11,588 nucleotides of DNA from Planctomycetota bacterium (lineage in GTDB: Bacteria > Planctomycetota > MHYJ01 > JACQXL01 > JAVHLO01), in assembly GCA_031082105.1 (NCBI GenBank), contig JAVHLO010000071.1, positions 1 through 11,588 of the forward strand, in the 5' to 3' direction. Under the pieces are notes generated by a model that had not been told where the DNA came from, did not search any database, and worked only from the letters and a program-made list of their open reading frames with translations. The position numbers and the translations under genes were made by a program. Below, one piece after another: positions 5,738 to 11,588 of the stretch. Each line of letters opens with the position of its first letter. The first letter of the stretch is position 1.

Positions 5738-7651
5738 CTACGTCACCAGGACCGCGCCGAACTTGCACGTCTCCTCGCAGGCGCCGCACTTGATGCATTT
5801 CGCGGGGCTCAATGCGTGGGGTTTCTTCTTTTCGCCCGAGATCGCTTCCGCCGGACAGACCTTGACGCAGGCCCCGCAACCGGTGCATTTCTCCTTGCTG
5901 ATGGAATACGAGATCAGCGCGCGGCAGACGCCCGCCGGGCACTTGTGGTCCTTGATGTGCGCCTCGTATTCGTTCCTGAAATACTTGATCGTGGTCAGCA
6001 CCGGGTTGGGCGAGGTCCCGCCGAGCGCGCAGAGCGAGAAGTCCTTCACCGCGGCGCCAATGTCCTCGAGCAGTTCGATGTCGCCCTCGGCGCCTTTGCC
6101 CTGGCAGATGTTCTCCAGCAGCTCGAGCATGCGATGTATCCCCTCCCTGCAAGGGACGCACTTGCCGCACGATTCCTCCTTGAGGAAATCGAGGAAGTAC
6201 CGCGCTACGTCCACCATGCACGTGCGGTCGTCCATGACGATCATGCCGCCGGAACCCATGATCGCGCCGGTTTCGGTCAGTTTCTCGTAGTCGACCGGCA
6301 CGTCGAGCAACCGTTCGGGTATGCAACCGCCGGAGGGTCCGCCGGTCTGTACCGCCTTGAATTTTCTGCCGTCAAGTATGCCGCCGCCGATATCGAAGAC
6401 GATTTCGCGCAGCGAGATGCCCATCGGCACTTCGACAAGGCCGGTGTTCTTCACTTTCCCGACGACCGAGAAGACCTTTGTGCCCTTGCTCTTTTCGGAC
6501 CCGATACCGGCGTACCACTTGCCGCCCCTGGCGAGGATCTCGGGGACGTTGGCCCAGGTCTCGACGTTGTTTATGTTGGTCGGTTTGCTCCACAATCCCT
6601 TCTGCGCCGGGAAGGGCGGGCGCTGTCGAGGCTCGCCCGTCCTGCCCTCGACCGAGGCCATGAGCGAAGTCTCTTCGCCGCAGACGAACGCGCCCGCGCC
6701 CCGGCTGAGCTTGATGGCGAAGCTGAAGCCGGAGCCGAGAATGTCCCGACCGAGCAGGCCGCGCGCCTCCGCGGTCCTGATGGCGGTGGTGAGGTTCTCG
6801 ATGGCGAGCGGATACTCGTTTCTCACGTAGATGATCCCCTGGCTCGCGCCGATCGCGAACGCGCCCATGATCATCCCCTCGAGGACGCTGTGCGGGTCGC
6901 CTTCGAGGATGCTGCGATCCATGTACGCGCCGGGATCGCCTTCGTCGGCGTTGCAGATGATGAACTTCTCGTCGCCGGGCGCCTTGCGGCAGAACTCCCA
7001 TTTCATGCCGGTCGGGAATCCCGCGCCGCCGCGGCCGCGCAGGCCCGATTCCTTGATCTCGCCGATCACCCGCTCAGGCGGCATCTGGGACAGGACCTTG
7101 TGGAGCGTCGTGTAGCCCCCGCGCGCGATGTACTCCTCGATGTTGTTCGGGTCGATGAAGCCGCAGTTCCTCAGCGCGATCTTCATCTGCTTCCTGTAGA
7201 AGCCCACGTCTTCGATGGCGGGGATACCGCTGGCCAGCTCGAGCCACCTGGCCGTCTCCCGCGACGGCCCGGCCGGCTTGCCGTCCGTGGTTCCGTTGAC
7301 GAGGATCTTGCAGAGCGCCCACTCGCTCTTCGCGTTTCCTTTCATGATTTCGCGGACGAGTTCCCTCGCCTTCTCAGCGTTCATCTCCTTGTACACAAGC
7401 GTGAGTCCCGGCGCGCAGTATACGAGGACTACGGGTTCCACCTCGCAGAAACCGATGCACCCGGCCTGGGAGACGATGAGGTCCGCGCCGAGCGCCCGCG
7501 CCTCTTCTTTGACGGCGTCGAGCACCGGCCTTGCGCCCGTGGCCAGGCCGCAGGTTGCCGTGCTGACGGTGAACTTCGTCTTCGCGGGATAGAGCGACGC
7601 GATGCCGGCCTGCCGGGCCGCGTAGAGGTCGTTCATCGTTCTTATCTTCAT
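5738..7651 (-). CDS. NuoF/HydB-like NAD(P)H- and FMN-binding iron-sulfur subunit
   Basis: This is the flavin subunit of a diaphorase module: it exchanges electrons between NAD(H) or NADP(H) and FMN, then iron-sulfur clusters. The 637-aa form has the full HydB layout. A thioredoxin-like [2Fe-2S] domain carries C34, C65 and C69 (CGLATGA has no second Cys). The FMN/NADH fold contains GRGGAGFPTG (206-215), NADEGDPGAYMDRS and GAGAFVCGEETSLM. An SLBB region and the N3-type [4Fe-4S] site (about C495, C498, C501, C541) follow, then two ferredoxin [4Fe-4S] motifs at 587-637. I chose the ATG at 7651 because GAGAGGA lies seven bases upstream; a TTG at 7702 would add 17 unlikely residues across a C9 run. 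Cofactor preference cannot be read by eye. HydB of electron-bifurcating hydrogenases is the closest model, but no hydrogenase subunit is present. Confidence 0.93.
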   Translation of the reverse strand: MKIRTMNDLYAARQAGIASLYPAKTKFTVSTATCGLATGARPVLDAVKEEARALGADLIVSQAGCIGFCEVEPVVLVYCAPGLTLVYKEMNAEKARELVREIMKGNAKSEWALCKILVNGTTDGKPAGPSRETARWLELASGIPAIEDVGFYRKQMKIALRNCGFIDPNNIEEYIARGGYTTLHKVLSQMPPERVIGEIKESGLRGRGGAGFPTGMKWEFCRKAPGDEKFIICNADEGDPGAYMDRSILEGDPHSVLEGMIMGAFAIGASQGIIYVRNEYPLAIENLTTAIRTAEARGLLGRDILGSGFSFAIKLSRGAGAFVCGEETSLMASVEGRTGEPRQRPPFPAQKGLWSKPTNINNVETWANVPEILARGGKWYAGIGSEKSKGTKVFSVVGKVKNTGLVEVPMGISLREIVFDIGGGILDGRKFKAVQTGGPSGGCIPERLLDVPVDYEKLTETGAIMGSGGMIVMDDRTCMVDVARYFLDFLKEESCGKCVPCREGIHRMLELLENICQGKGAEGDIELLEDIGAAVKDFSLCALGGTSPNPVLTTIKYFRNEYEAHIKDHKCPAGVCRALISYSISKEKCTGCGACVKVCPAEAISGEKKKPHALSPAKCIKCGACEETCKFGAVLVT

Positions 7652-7730
7652 GACGCGTTCCTCTCCGCAATGGGTTCGCTGATCCGAATCGGGGGGGGGC
7701 AAAGACGGTCCGGCTCCCGAAGACTGTCCG

Positions 7731-8198
7731 CTACTCGTACTTCTTGATGATCTTCATCAGCTTGTCCGAGGTCAGCCTGCCGTGCGTGTCGGCGTTGATC
7801 ATCACGACCGGCGCGAGGCTGCAACAGCCGACACAGCGGACTTTCTCGACGGTGAACTGTCCGTCGCGCGTGGTTTCACCGGTCTTGACCCCCAATTGGC
7901 GTTCGACGTTCTCGAGTATCCGCGCGCCGCCTCTCACGTGGCACGCCGTACCCTGGCACGAGAGCATCAGGTGCTTCCCCCGCGGCTTGAGACTGAACGC
8001 CTTGTAGAAGGTCGCAATGGCGTAGACCCGGCTGAGTGGAACGTCAAGCCGGTCCGCAACCTGGCGGAGGACCTCCCTGGGAAGCCAGCGCAGCTCCTTC
8101 TGCAGGTCTTGCAGGATGCCGACAAGCGCGTAGTCTTCGTACCGGTGGCGCTCGACGATCTCATCCACCAGTTTGGGCAGTGATGCCTCAGCGGGCAT
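7731..8198 (-). CDS. NuoE/HydC-like [2Fe-2S] subunit
   Basis: The 155-aa product matches the 24-kDa thioredoxin-like subunit of complex I and bifurcating hydrogenases. A helical N-terminal part (ILQDLQKELRWLP, VYAIATFYKAF) leads to the [2Fe-2S] site, C81-x4-C86 (CQGTACHVRGG) and C122-x3-C126 (CVGCCSLAPVV), with an extra C125. Length is normal for the family. It docks on the NuoF/HydB subunit and carries a cluster near the flavin. The ATG at 8198 follows TAAGGAG at seven bases. It is the second gene of the operon, 67 bp after the Cys-rich gene and 79 bp before the flavin subunit. Confidence 0.95.
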   Translation of the reverse strand: MPAEASLPKLVDEIVERHRYEDYALVGILQDLQKELRWLPREVLRQVADRLDVPLSRVYAIATFYKAFSLKPRGKHLMLSCQGTACHVRGGARILENVERQLGVKTGETTRDGQFTVEKVRCVGCCSLAPVVMINADTHGRLTSDKLMKIIKKYE

Positions 8199-8265
8199 GA
8201 TGGATCTCCTTAAGGGCGACAGGTTGTCATTCCGTCGTTTTGGGCCTAAACTACTGGCATTGCGG

Positions 8266-8787
8266 CTACACCGGCTGAGGCTGCAGAACGGCGCCTCTCA
8301 GGCGCTGATATGTCGGGCAGTGCCAGCACTCGAACCCGTAGTGGCACGGCTCACGGAACGTCCTGCCGTTGAGAAGCATGTACTTGCAGCGTCGCTGCGC
8401 CGCCGGCATCTCTCGAAGCCTCGCGACCTCCTCGCGCATCTCCGGCGATTCCTTGTACTTGCCGTCCTTGCTGATCAGCATCTGCTCGAAGGAGCAGCTT
8501 GCGCAGTCGTAGTCTTTCGTGCAGAGTCGATACGCAACGCCCTCCTGTCTGATCCAGACGCACTCGGGCGCGTCATCCGGCTCGACTCGGGCCTCGGCAC
8601 CCTCGGGATCCGGCTGCACATGGGCGGAGTCAATGAAGACGGGACAGCGCTGGTGAGCGCCGCACGAGCACGGACTGTTCGTCGCGGAGAGGTTCGAGCC
8701 GGGGATCGGCTTCCTGATGGGAAAGGCGCTGCAGAAGGAGACGACAGTCTGAGTGAGAAATGGACATTGGTTTCGCTCGTCTTTCAC
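8266..8787 (-). CDS. Cysteine-rich protein with two C-x12/13-C-x5-C-x2-C modules
   Basis: The 173-aa soluble product has 13 cysteines. An N-terminal module holds C8-PFL, C19, and C40-x-C42-x5-C48. Two similar modules follow: C76-x12-C89-x5-C95-x2-C98 (ending CSFEQML) and C134-x13-C148-x5-C154-x2-C157 (ending CPTYQRL). The same pattern is at C200-C222 of the HydA-like protein encoded three genes downstream, which strongly suggests a shared role. In my recollection, CPFL-type and CxxCxFDQ-type modules also occur next to GcvH-like domains in Desulfobacterota proteins. Metal or cluster binding is likely but unproven. I chose GTG at 8787 because GAGGAG lies eight bases upstream; GTG at 8796 would overlap that ribosome site. 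It is first in the operon, just after the sigma-54 promoter. Confidence 0.82.
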   Translation of the reverse strand: MKDERNQCPFLTQTVVSFCSAFPIRKPIPGSNLSATNSPCSCGAHQRCPVFIDSAHVQPDPEGAEARVEPDDAPECVWIRQEGVAYRLCTKDYDCASCSFEQMLISKDGKYKESPEMREEVARLREMPAAQRRCKYMLLNGRTFREPCHYGFECWHCPTYQRLRGAVLQPQPV

Positions 8788-8795
8788 TGTAGGCA

Positions 8796-8801
8796 CTCCT
8801 C
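8796..8801 (-). promoter_or_regulatory. Ribosome-binding site that decides the Cys-rich gene start
   Basis: GAGGAG on the minus strand is eight bases before GTG at 8787. The upstream GTG at 8796 shares its first G with this site, so it cannot be served by it. Confidence 0.6.
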
Positions 8802-8864
8802 AATTTGGCACGCAAAAGGGTTTCCAGGCGCGCATCTCTCTCGGCGTCGCCCCGTGGAGAGGAA

Positions 8865-8880
8865 AGCAACTGGCGTACCA
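8865..8880 (-). promoter_or_regulatory. Sigma-54 (-24/-12) promoter of the redox operon
   Basis: The minus strand reads TGGTACGCCAGTTGCT. Against the consensus TGGCAC-N5-TTGCW this has one mismatch, and GG and GC are exactly ten bases apart. Transcription would start near 8854, giving a leader of about 67 bases before the Cys-rich gene. Two sigma-54 activator genes in the same window support the call. Confidence 0.72.
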
Positions 8881-9025
8881 CTTGCCGGAGAATCGCGTCC
8901 GGCGAAGTAACGCCTTGCATTGCAAGAAGAAGCGAGGACATGATGGCGCGACACCGCGGGCATGGTCAAGCGCCTGTGCGTAGCGAAATGCGACTGATCG
9001 CGTGCGCCACATTCATAAGCGCATT

Positions 9026-9079
9026 CGCGTAAAGAAATTACGCGCGAGACTGCAAATTGCTACGCGGCGTTGCGAATTG
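9026..9079. promoter_or_regulatory. Candidate upstream activator binding sites (TACGCG dyad and direct repeats)
   Basis: CGCGTAA-AGAAA-TTACGCG (9026-9044) is a perfect 7+7 dyad. TACGCG recurs at 9061-9066, 22 bp after the one at 9039-9044, and TGCAAATTG (9051-9059) is echoed by TGCGAATTG (9071-9079). The sites are about 170-225 bp upstream of the predicted transcription start, a usual distance for sigma-54 enhancers. Which activator binds is unknown. Confidence 0.45.
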
Positions 9080-9115
9080 TGACAGTGGCGGGAACAGCAC
9101 GCTCCCTAGCCAGGG

Positions 9116-9166
9116 TTGTTCATGAAGAGGCGCGAAAACGTCATGAGCGCCAAGAATCACGAACAA
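9116..9166. repeat. Imperfect inverted repeat (TTGTTC...GAACAA)
   Basis: TTGTTCATGAAGAGGCGC pairs imperfectly with GCGCCAAGAATCACGAACAA around a 13-base loop. No T-run follows on either strand, so a terminator is doubtful. It could be an activator site, a mobile-element trace or an RNA hairpin. Confidence 0.4.
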
Positions 9167-9387
9167 GGATGATCCGACCGGATACTGGAACGGGGACTTC
9201 AAGAGACGCTGATGAGACAACAGAACTTCCAGTCTCGTGCAAGTCTCGTTCAGTCCCTGTCGACATTCCCTGACGAATAGGGGACCGGATACGTTGAAAA
9301 TTCGCGAAAATCCCGGCATTGGCGTCTTGGCGATTTCCGGGTTGTCAAGATCTTGAATCTTGTTTCAGATCTCGTGGACTCAGGACC

Positions 9388-9538
9388 CTAGCAGCCTGTC
9401 CGAGTAACGCAGTTTGTAGCAAGGCACGAAGCCGCAGCGGAGTGCCGTTCTTTCGGAGACGCCAACCCGCCCTGCGGGGCTACGTGGCTTACTACAGACA
9501 TCTGCGGCGCTCATGCCATTACGCGGATAGGCTGCTAG
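9388..9538. mobile_element. 151-bp MITE-like element with CTAGCAGCC terminal inverted repeats
   Basis: The left end begins CTAGCAGCCTGTCCGAGTAA; the right end, inverted, begins CTAGCAGCCTATCCGCGTAA. About 19 of the outer 23 positions agree. The interior has no coding capacity but contains a GGCAC...GTGCC dyad (from about 9423) and a CCCGCCCTGCGGGG hairpin. A third copy of the end lies at 11505-11522. The right CTAG end overlaps the response-regulator gene and supplies its TAG stop codon (9535-9537). No clear target-site duplication is seen beyond the CTAG termini. Confidence 0.65.
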
Positions 9539-10899
9539 GTTACCCGGAAGCGCTTGAGCTTCTTCGACAACGTGACGCGGTGGATGCCAAGCAGCTTCGC
9601 GGCCTCCTGGATGTTGCCGCCTGTCCGGTCAAGGACGGATCGGATGTGTTTCTTCTCCATTTCGTCAAGAGACAGGTCCTTCCCGACGCCGGCGTCGGCA
9701 CAGGCCGCAGGATTTCCCTTTGACTCGGCGAGTTCCTTCGGGACATGTTGCACCTGTACTATCGGCCCGTCCGAGACGACCACGGCGCGCTCTACTACGT
9801 TTTCGAGCTCGCGCACGTTGCCCGGCCAATCGTAGGACATCAGGAGACGCATGGCTTCGCCGGAGAGCAACTCGACTTTCTTGCCGCATTCTATGTTGTA
9901 CTTGAGAATGAACCGGTTGACAAGGAGCGGGATATCCTCTTTTCGCTCGCGCAAGGGAGGCAGGTGGACCTTGATGACATTCAACCGGTAGAAGAGGTCC
10001 TCCCTGAACTTTCCATCCTGGATCAACTGCTTCAGGTCGCGGTTTGTGGCCGCGATGACACGCACGTCCACATTGATGGGCGTATCGCCGCCCAGCCGTC
10101 TGATTTCTCTTTCCTGGATCACCCTCAGAAGGTCCACCTGGGTCTTCGGCGACAGGTCGGCGACATCGTCGAGGAAGAGAGTGCCTCCGCCGGCCAGCTC
10201 CAGTTTTCCCTTCTTCTGGGTTAGCGCGCCGGTGAACGCGCCCTTCTCGTAGCCGAACAGTTCGCTTTCCTGGAGATTCTCGGCCAGCGCGCCGCACGCG
10301 AGCGCGACGAACGGTCCCTTGGCGCGCGGACTGTTGTTGTGGATCGCGCGCGCCGTCAGCTCCTTCCCGGTGCCGCTCGCGCCCTCGATGATGACGGTCG
10401 ACGGCATGGGCGCAATCGTCCGGATCAACTGGAAGACCTCCTGCATCGCGCGGCTCTTGCCGACGATGTCTTCGAACTGGTACTGCTTGGTCAGTTCCTT
10501 CTTCAGGAAACGGATCTCCTTCTCGAGGTTCTGGCGTTCGACGATCTTTTTGAGCATGAGGCTGAGTTCCTCGGGGTCGACGGGCTTGACCAGGTAGTCG
10601 TGCGCGCCTTCCTTCATGGCCGCGACCGCGGTATCGACGGTCGCGTAGGCGGTGACGATGATGACCGGCAGGTCCCGGTTGATCTTTGTCACCTTGCCAA
10701 GCACTTCGAGGCCGTCCATGCCGGGCATCTTCAGATCGACGAGCAGGATGTTCCAGTCTCCTTCCTGAACCTCCTTGATCGCGGTCGGCCCGTCGGGTAC
10801 TGCGACGACTTCATAGCCGTCTTCGCTGAGCCAGTCGCACAGGCTCCTCCTCATGCCCGGCTCATCATCCGCGACAAGTATTCGGGTCTTGTCCGTCAT
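9535..10899 (-). CDS. NtrC-family sigma-54-dependent response regulator
   Basis: The 454-aa product is a complete NtrC-type two-component regulator. The receiver (about 1-120) has acidic residues D11-D12, phospho-acceptor D55 (LLVDLKMPGMDG), the switch region VTAYA, and KP in LVKPVDP. The sigma-54 AAA+ domain (about 142-375) has Walker A GASGTGKE, the GAFTGA loop, Walker B LFLDDVAD (D-D rather than the usual D-E), arginine fingers in FREDLFYRL, and WPGNVREL. A Fis-type HTH ends the protein (GNIQEAAKLLGIHRVTLSKKL). The ATG follows TTAGGAG at about six bases. The stop codon lies in the end of a MITE-like element, so the last residues may have been altered by insertion. No histidine kinase gene is nearby. 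The adjacent sigma-54 promoter at 8865-8880 makes the redox operon a likely target, by inference. Confidence 0.95.
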   Translation of the reverse strand: MTDKTRILVADDEPGMRRSLCDWLSEDGYEVVAVPDGPTAIKEVQEGDWNILLVDLKMPGMDGLEVLGKVTKINRDLPVIIVTAYATVDTAVAAMKEGAHDYLVKPVDPEELSLMLKKIVERQNLEKEIRFLKKELTKQYQFEDIVGKSRAMQEVFQLIRTIAPMPSTVIIEGASGTGKELTARAIHNNSPRAKGPFVALACGALAENLQESELFGYEKGAFTGALTQKKGKLELAGGGTLFLDDVADLSPKTQVDLLRVIQEREIRRLGGDTPINVDVRVIAATNRDLKQLIQDGKFREDLFYRLNVIKVHLPPLRERKEDIPLLVNRFILKYNIECGKKVELLSGEAMRLLMSYDWPGNVRELENVVERAVVVSDGPIVQVQHVPKELAESKGNPAACADAGVGKDLSLDEMEKKHIRSVLDRTGGNIQEAAKLLGIHRVTLSKKLKRFRVT

Positions 10900-10916
10900 G
10901 ACTGTCTCCTAACCCC

Positions 10917-10944
10917 ATCTATTCATGAAATCCGATTCGCCGTC
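10917..10944. repeat. 28-bp direct repeat, copy 1
   Basis: It starts ATCTATTCATGAAATCCGAT and matches 11534-11561 with only two C/T differences. It lies two bases beyond the stop codon of the metalloprotease gene and 17 bases upstream of the response-regulator start. Confidence 0.8.
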
Positions 10945-10946
10945 CT

Positions 10947-11501
10947 TCACCCGGTCCATTTCGACGCGGACTCGGTCCAGAGCTCCGAGCATCTCGCGCA
11001 GAACGCGGACGATTTTGCGTCTATCAGCGCGATCCTGTCGGAGCGGTGCATCACGCACGTCACCTGTCGGCAGTGGGTGAGTCCGAACATGTGTCCCAGT
11101 TCATGGGTCAACTCCTTTGCGAGCCGGTCGCGAAGCAGCCTATCGTTACGCGGCAACCTGTAGAATTCCTGCCGCAACCGCGCGAGCGACACAACCGCCG
11201 CGCTTCCGTTCATTTGCGCGGCGCCGAACACAAAGGCCAATACGGGAGTACACAAGTCAAGCTCGGTAACGGCGACGACCTTCGCGCGATCGTCCGGCGC
11301 GCCTTGCGCGATATTCTCGAGGATCGCCGACGCATCGTACTGGCCGCGCTGTGCGATGTAGGCGTACGCGGGCTCAGGACGCGCAGGCAGAACGGAAACG
11401 GACACACACAACAAGGACGAGATCGTCTCCCTGGAGCAGTCCAGTATCCATCCTGCCGCGCTGCCCAGACCCGCCACGGAAGCGGTCGGCCGATCGTCCA
11501 T
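10947..11501 (-). CDS. amzA: Archaemetzincin-type zinc metalloprotease
   Basis: The 184-aa product carries the archaemetzincin signature in full: HELGHMFGLTHC (H133, E134, H137, H143, C144), then C149-V-M151 four residues later, and a C168-x2-C171 pair 16 residues after the methionine. The first part gives the catalytic zinc ligands and general base; the four cysteines bind a structural zinc; M151 is the Met-turn. The N-terminal half shows further family motifs (RGQYDAS, TELDLCTPVLAFVFG, VVSLARLRQ). Length is typical. The family is best known from archaea and vertebrates, with scattered bacterial members; its substrates are poorly known. No signal peptide is seen, so it is probably cytoplasmic. 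The start ATG at 11501 has only a weak ribosome site, inside a repeat-derived leader. It precedes the response regulator by 47 bp on the same strand and is flanked by 28-bp direct repeats. Confidence 0.92.
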   Translation of the reverse strand: MDDRPTASVAGLGSAAGWILDCSRETISSLLCVSVSVLPARPEPAYAYIAQRGQYDASAILENIAQGAPDDRAKVVAVTELDLCTPVLAFVFGAAQMNGSAAVVSLARLRQEFYRLPRNDRLLRDRLAKELTHELGHMFGLTHCRQVTCVMHRSDRIALIDAKSSAFCARCSELWTESASKWTG

Positions 11502-11504
11502 TTC

Positions 11505-11522
11505 CAGCAGCCTATCCGAGTA
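11505..11522. repeat. Solo copy of the MITE terminal repeat
   Basis: CAGCAGCCTATCCGAGTA matches the ends of the element at 9388-9538. It lies directly upstream of the metalloprotease start and makes up its 5' leader. No second end is seen, so it is a remnant or a junction. Confidence 0.6.
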
Positions 11523-11533
11523 CAGCTAGCCCG

Positions 11534-11561
11534 ATCTATTCATGAAATTCGATTCGCTGTC
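11534..11561. repeat. 28-bp direct repeat, copy 2
   Basis: It is the partner of 10917-10944, in the same orientation and with 26 of 28 bases identical. The two copies bracket the metalloprotease gene. Confidence 0.8.
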
Positions 11562-11582
11562 ATGCCGAACTTGGGTCGGCAT
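11562..11582. repeat. ATGCCGA...TCGGCAT intergenic hairpin at the window edge
   Basis: ATGCCGA and TCGGCAT form a perfect seven-base stem around ACTTGGG. The string TCATGCCGAACTTG with CGGCATCTC resembles a widespread intergenic repeat in uncultured bacteria, from memory. The window ends six bases later, so its full extent is not visible. Confidence 0.5.
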
Positions 11583-11588
11583 CTCCTT

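Larger units (their letters stand above)
8881..9387. other. Non-coding upstream region of the redox operon
   Basis: About 500 bases show no convincing gene on either strand. A 93-codon minus-strand frame at 9038-9319 has no ribosome site, family signature or operon fit. The region holds the candidate enhancer dyads (9026-9079), an imperfect hairpin (9116-9166), TTGCATTGCAA (8914-8924) and the palindrome CAAGATCTTG (9346-9355). It is best read as regulatory DNA with repeat debris. Confidence 0.6.

Noticed and set aside
4305..7747. Very long plus-strand open frames opposite the redox operon
   Set aside because: They are antisense to the NuoF/HydB-like and NuoG-like genes, whose motifs are unmistakable. 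Their translations are Arg/Ala/Leu-rich with no domains, as expected from high GC.
4311..8198. Annotation as an [FeFe]-hydrogenase HydABC
   Set aside because: The HydC- and HydB-like subunits fit, but the HydA-like protein has none of the H-cluster motifs and is too short; its C-terminal half is GcvH-like.
8811..8826. Second sigma-54-like site TGGAAA-N5-TTGCG
   Set aside because: It has GG-N10-GC but several mismatches, and its predicted start would fall inside the ribosome site of the Cys-rich gene; the site at 8865-8880 is far better.
9038..9319. 93-codon minus-strand frame upstream of the redox operon
   Set aside because: It has no ribosome site, no recognisable features, and covers the candidate enhancer dyads and hairpin.
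10339..11163. Plus-strand open frame opposite the response regulator and metalloprotease
   Set aside because: It spans two confident minus-strand genes and shows no motif or ribosome site.

Overview
The window is GC-rich, gene-dense bacterial DNA. A lipoprotein, an ExbB-type inner-membrane channel subunit and several iron-sulfur flavoprotein subunits suggest a Gram-negative, anaerobic or facultative organism. Several families of short palindromic intergenic repeats suggest an uncultured lineage rich in MITE/REP-like elements. Nothing here fixes the phylum. Most genes lie on the minus strand; only the lipoprotein gene (3395-4051) is clearly on the plus strand.

Left region (1-2919, minus strand): an exbB-like gene is followed by a gene for a membrane-anchored coiled-coil protein with an FlgT-C-like domain, in the place where exbD would be expected. 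After an intergenic repeat comes a sigma-54-type AAA+ activator with no sensor domain, an unclear start and an unusual Walker B (N-E). Middle-left (2920-4310): a cluster of related palindromes, a lipoprotein gene with a candidate sigma-70 promoter, a GC hairpin, and a near-perfect copy of the palindrome between convergent genes.

Centre (4311-8787, minus strand): a four-gene redox operon in the order Cys-rich protein, NuoE/HydC-like, NuoF/HydB-like, then a NuoG/HydA-N-like protein. The last protein has a [2Fe-2S] domain and two [4Fe-4S] motifs, but no hydrogenase H-cluster domain. Its C-terminal half is instead a Cys motif (C-x12-C-x5-C-x2-C) and a GcvH-like domain whose lipoyl lysine position is glycine. 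The first gene product carries the same Cys motif twice. The set looks like an NAD(P)H/FMN diaphorase module feeding an unidentified acceptor, and is the best candidate here for an undescribed system.

Regulation: a strong sigma-54 -24/-12 match (8865-8880) lies just upstream of the operon, with TACGCG dyads about 170-210 bp further upstream. A complete NtrC-type response regulator (9535-10899) lies upstream on the same strand and the sensorless AAA+ activator lies 3 kb downstream of the operon. A sigma-54-controlled redox operon is a reasonable inference. No partner histidine kinase is in the window.

Right end (9388-11588): a 151-bp MITE-like element supplies the stop codon of the response regulator. 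An archaemetzincin-type metalloprotease gene (10947-11501) lies between two copies of a 28-bp direct repeat, and a solo copy of the MITE end sits at its start.
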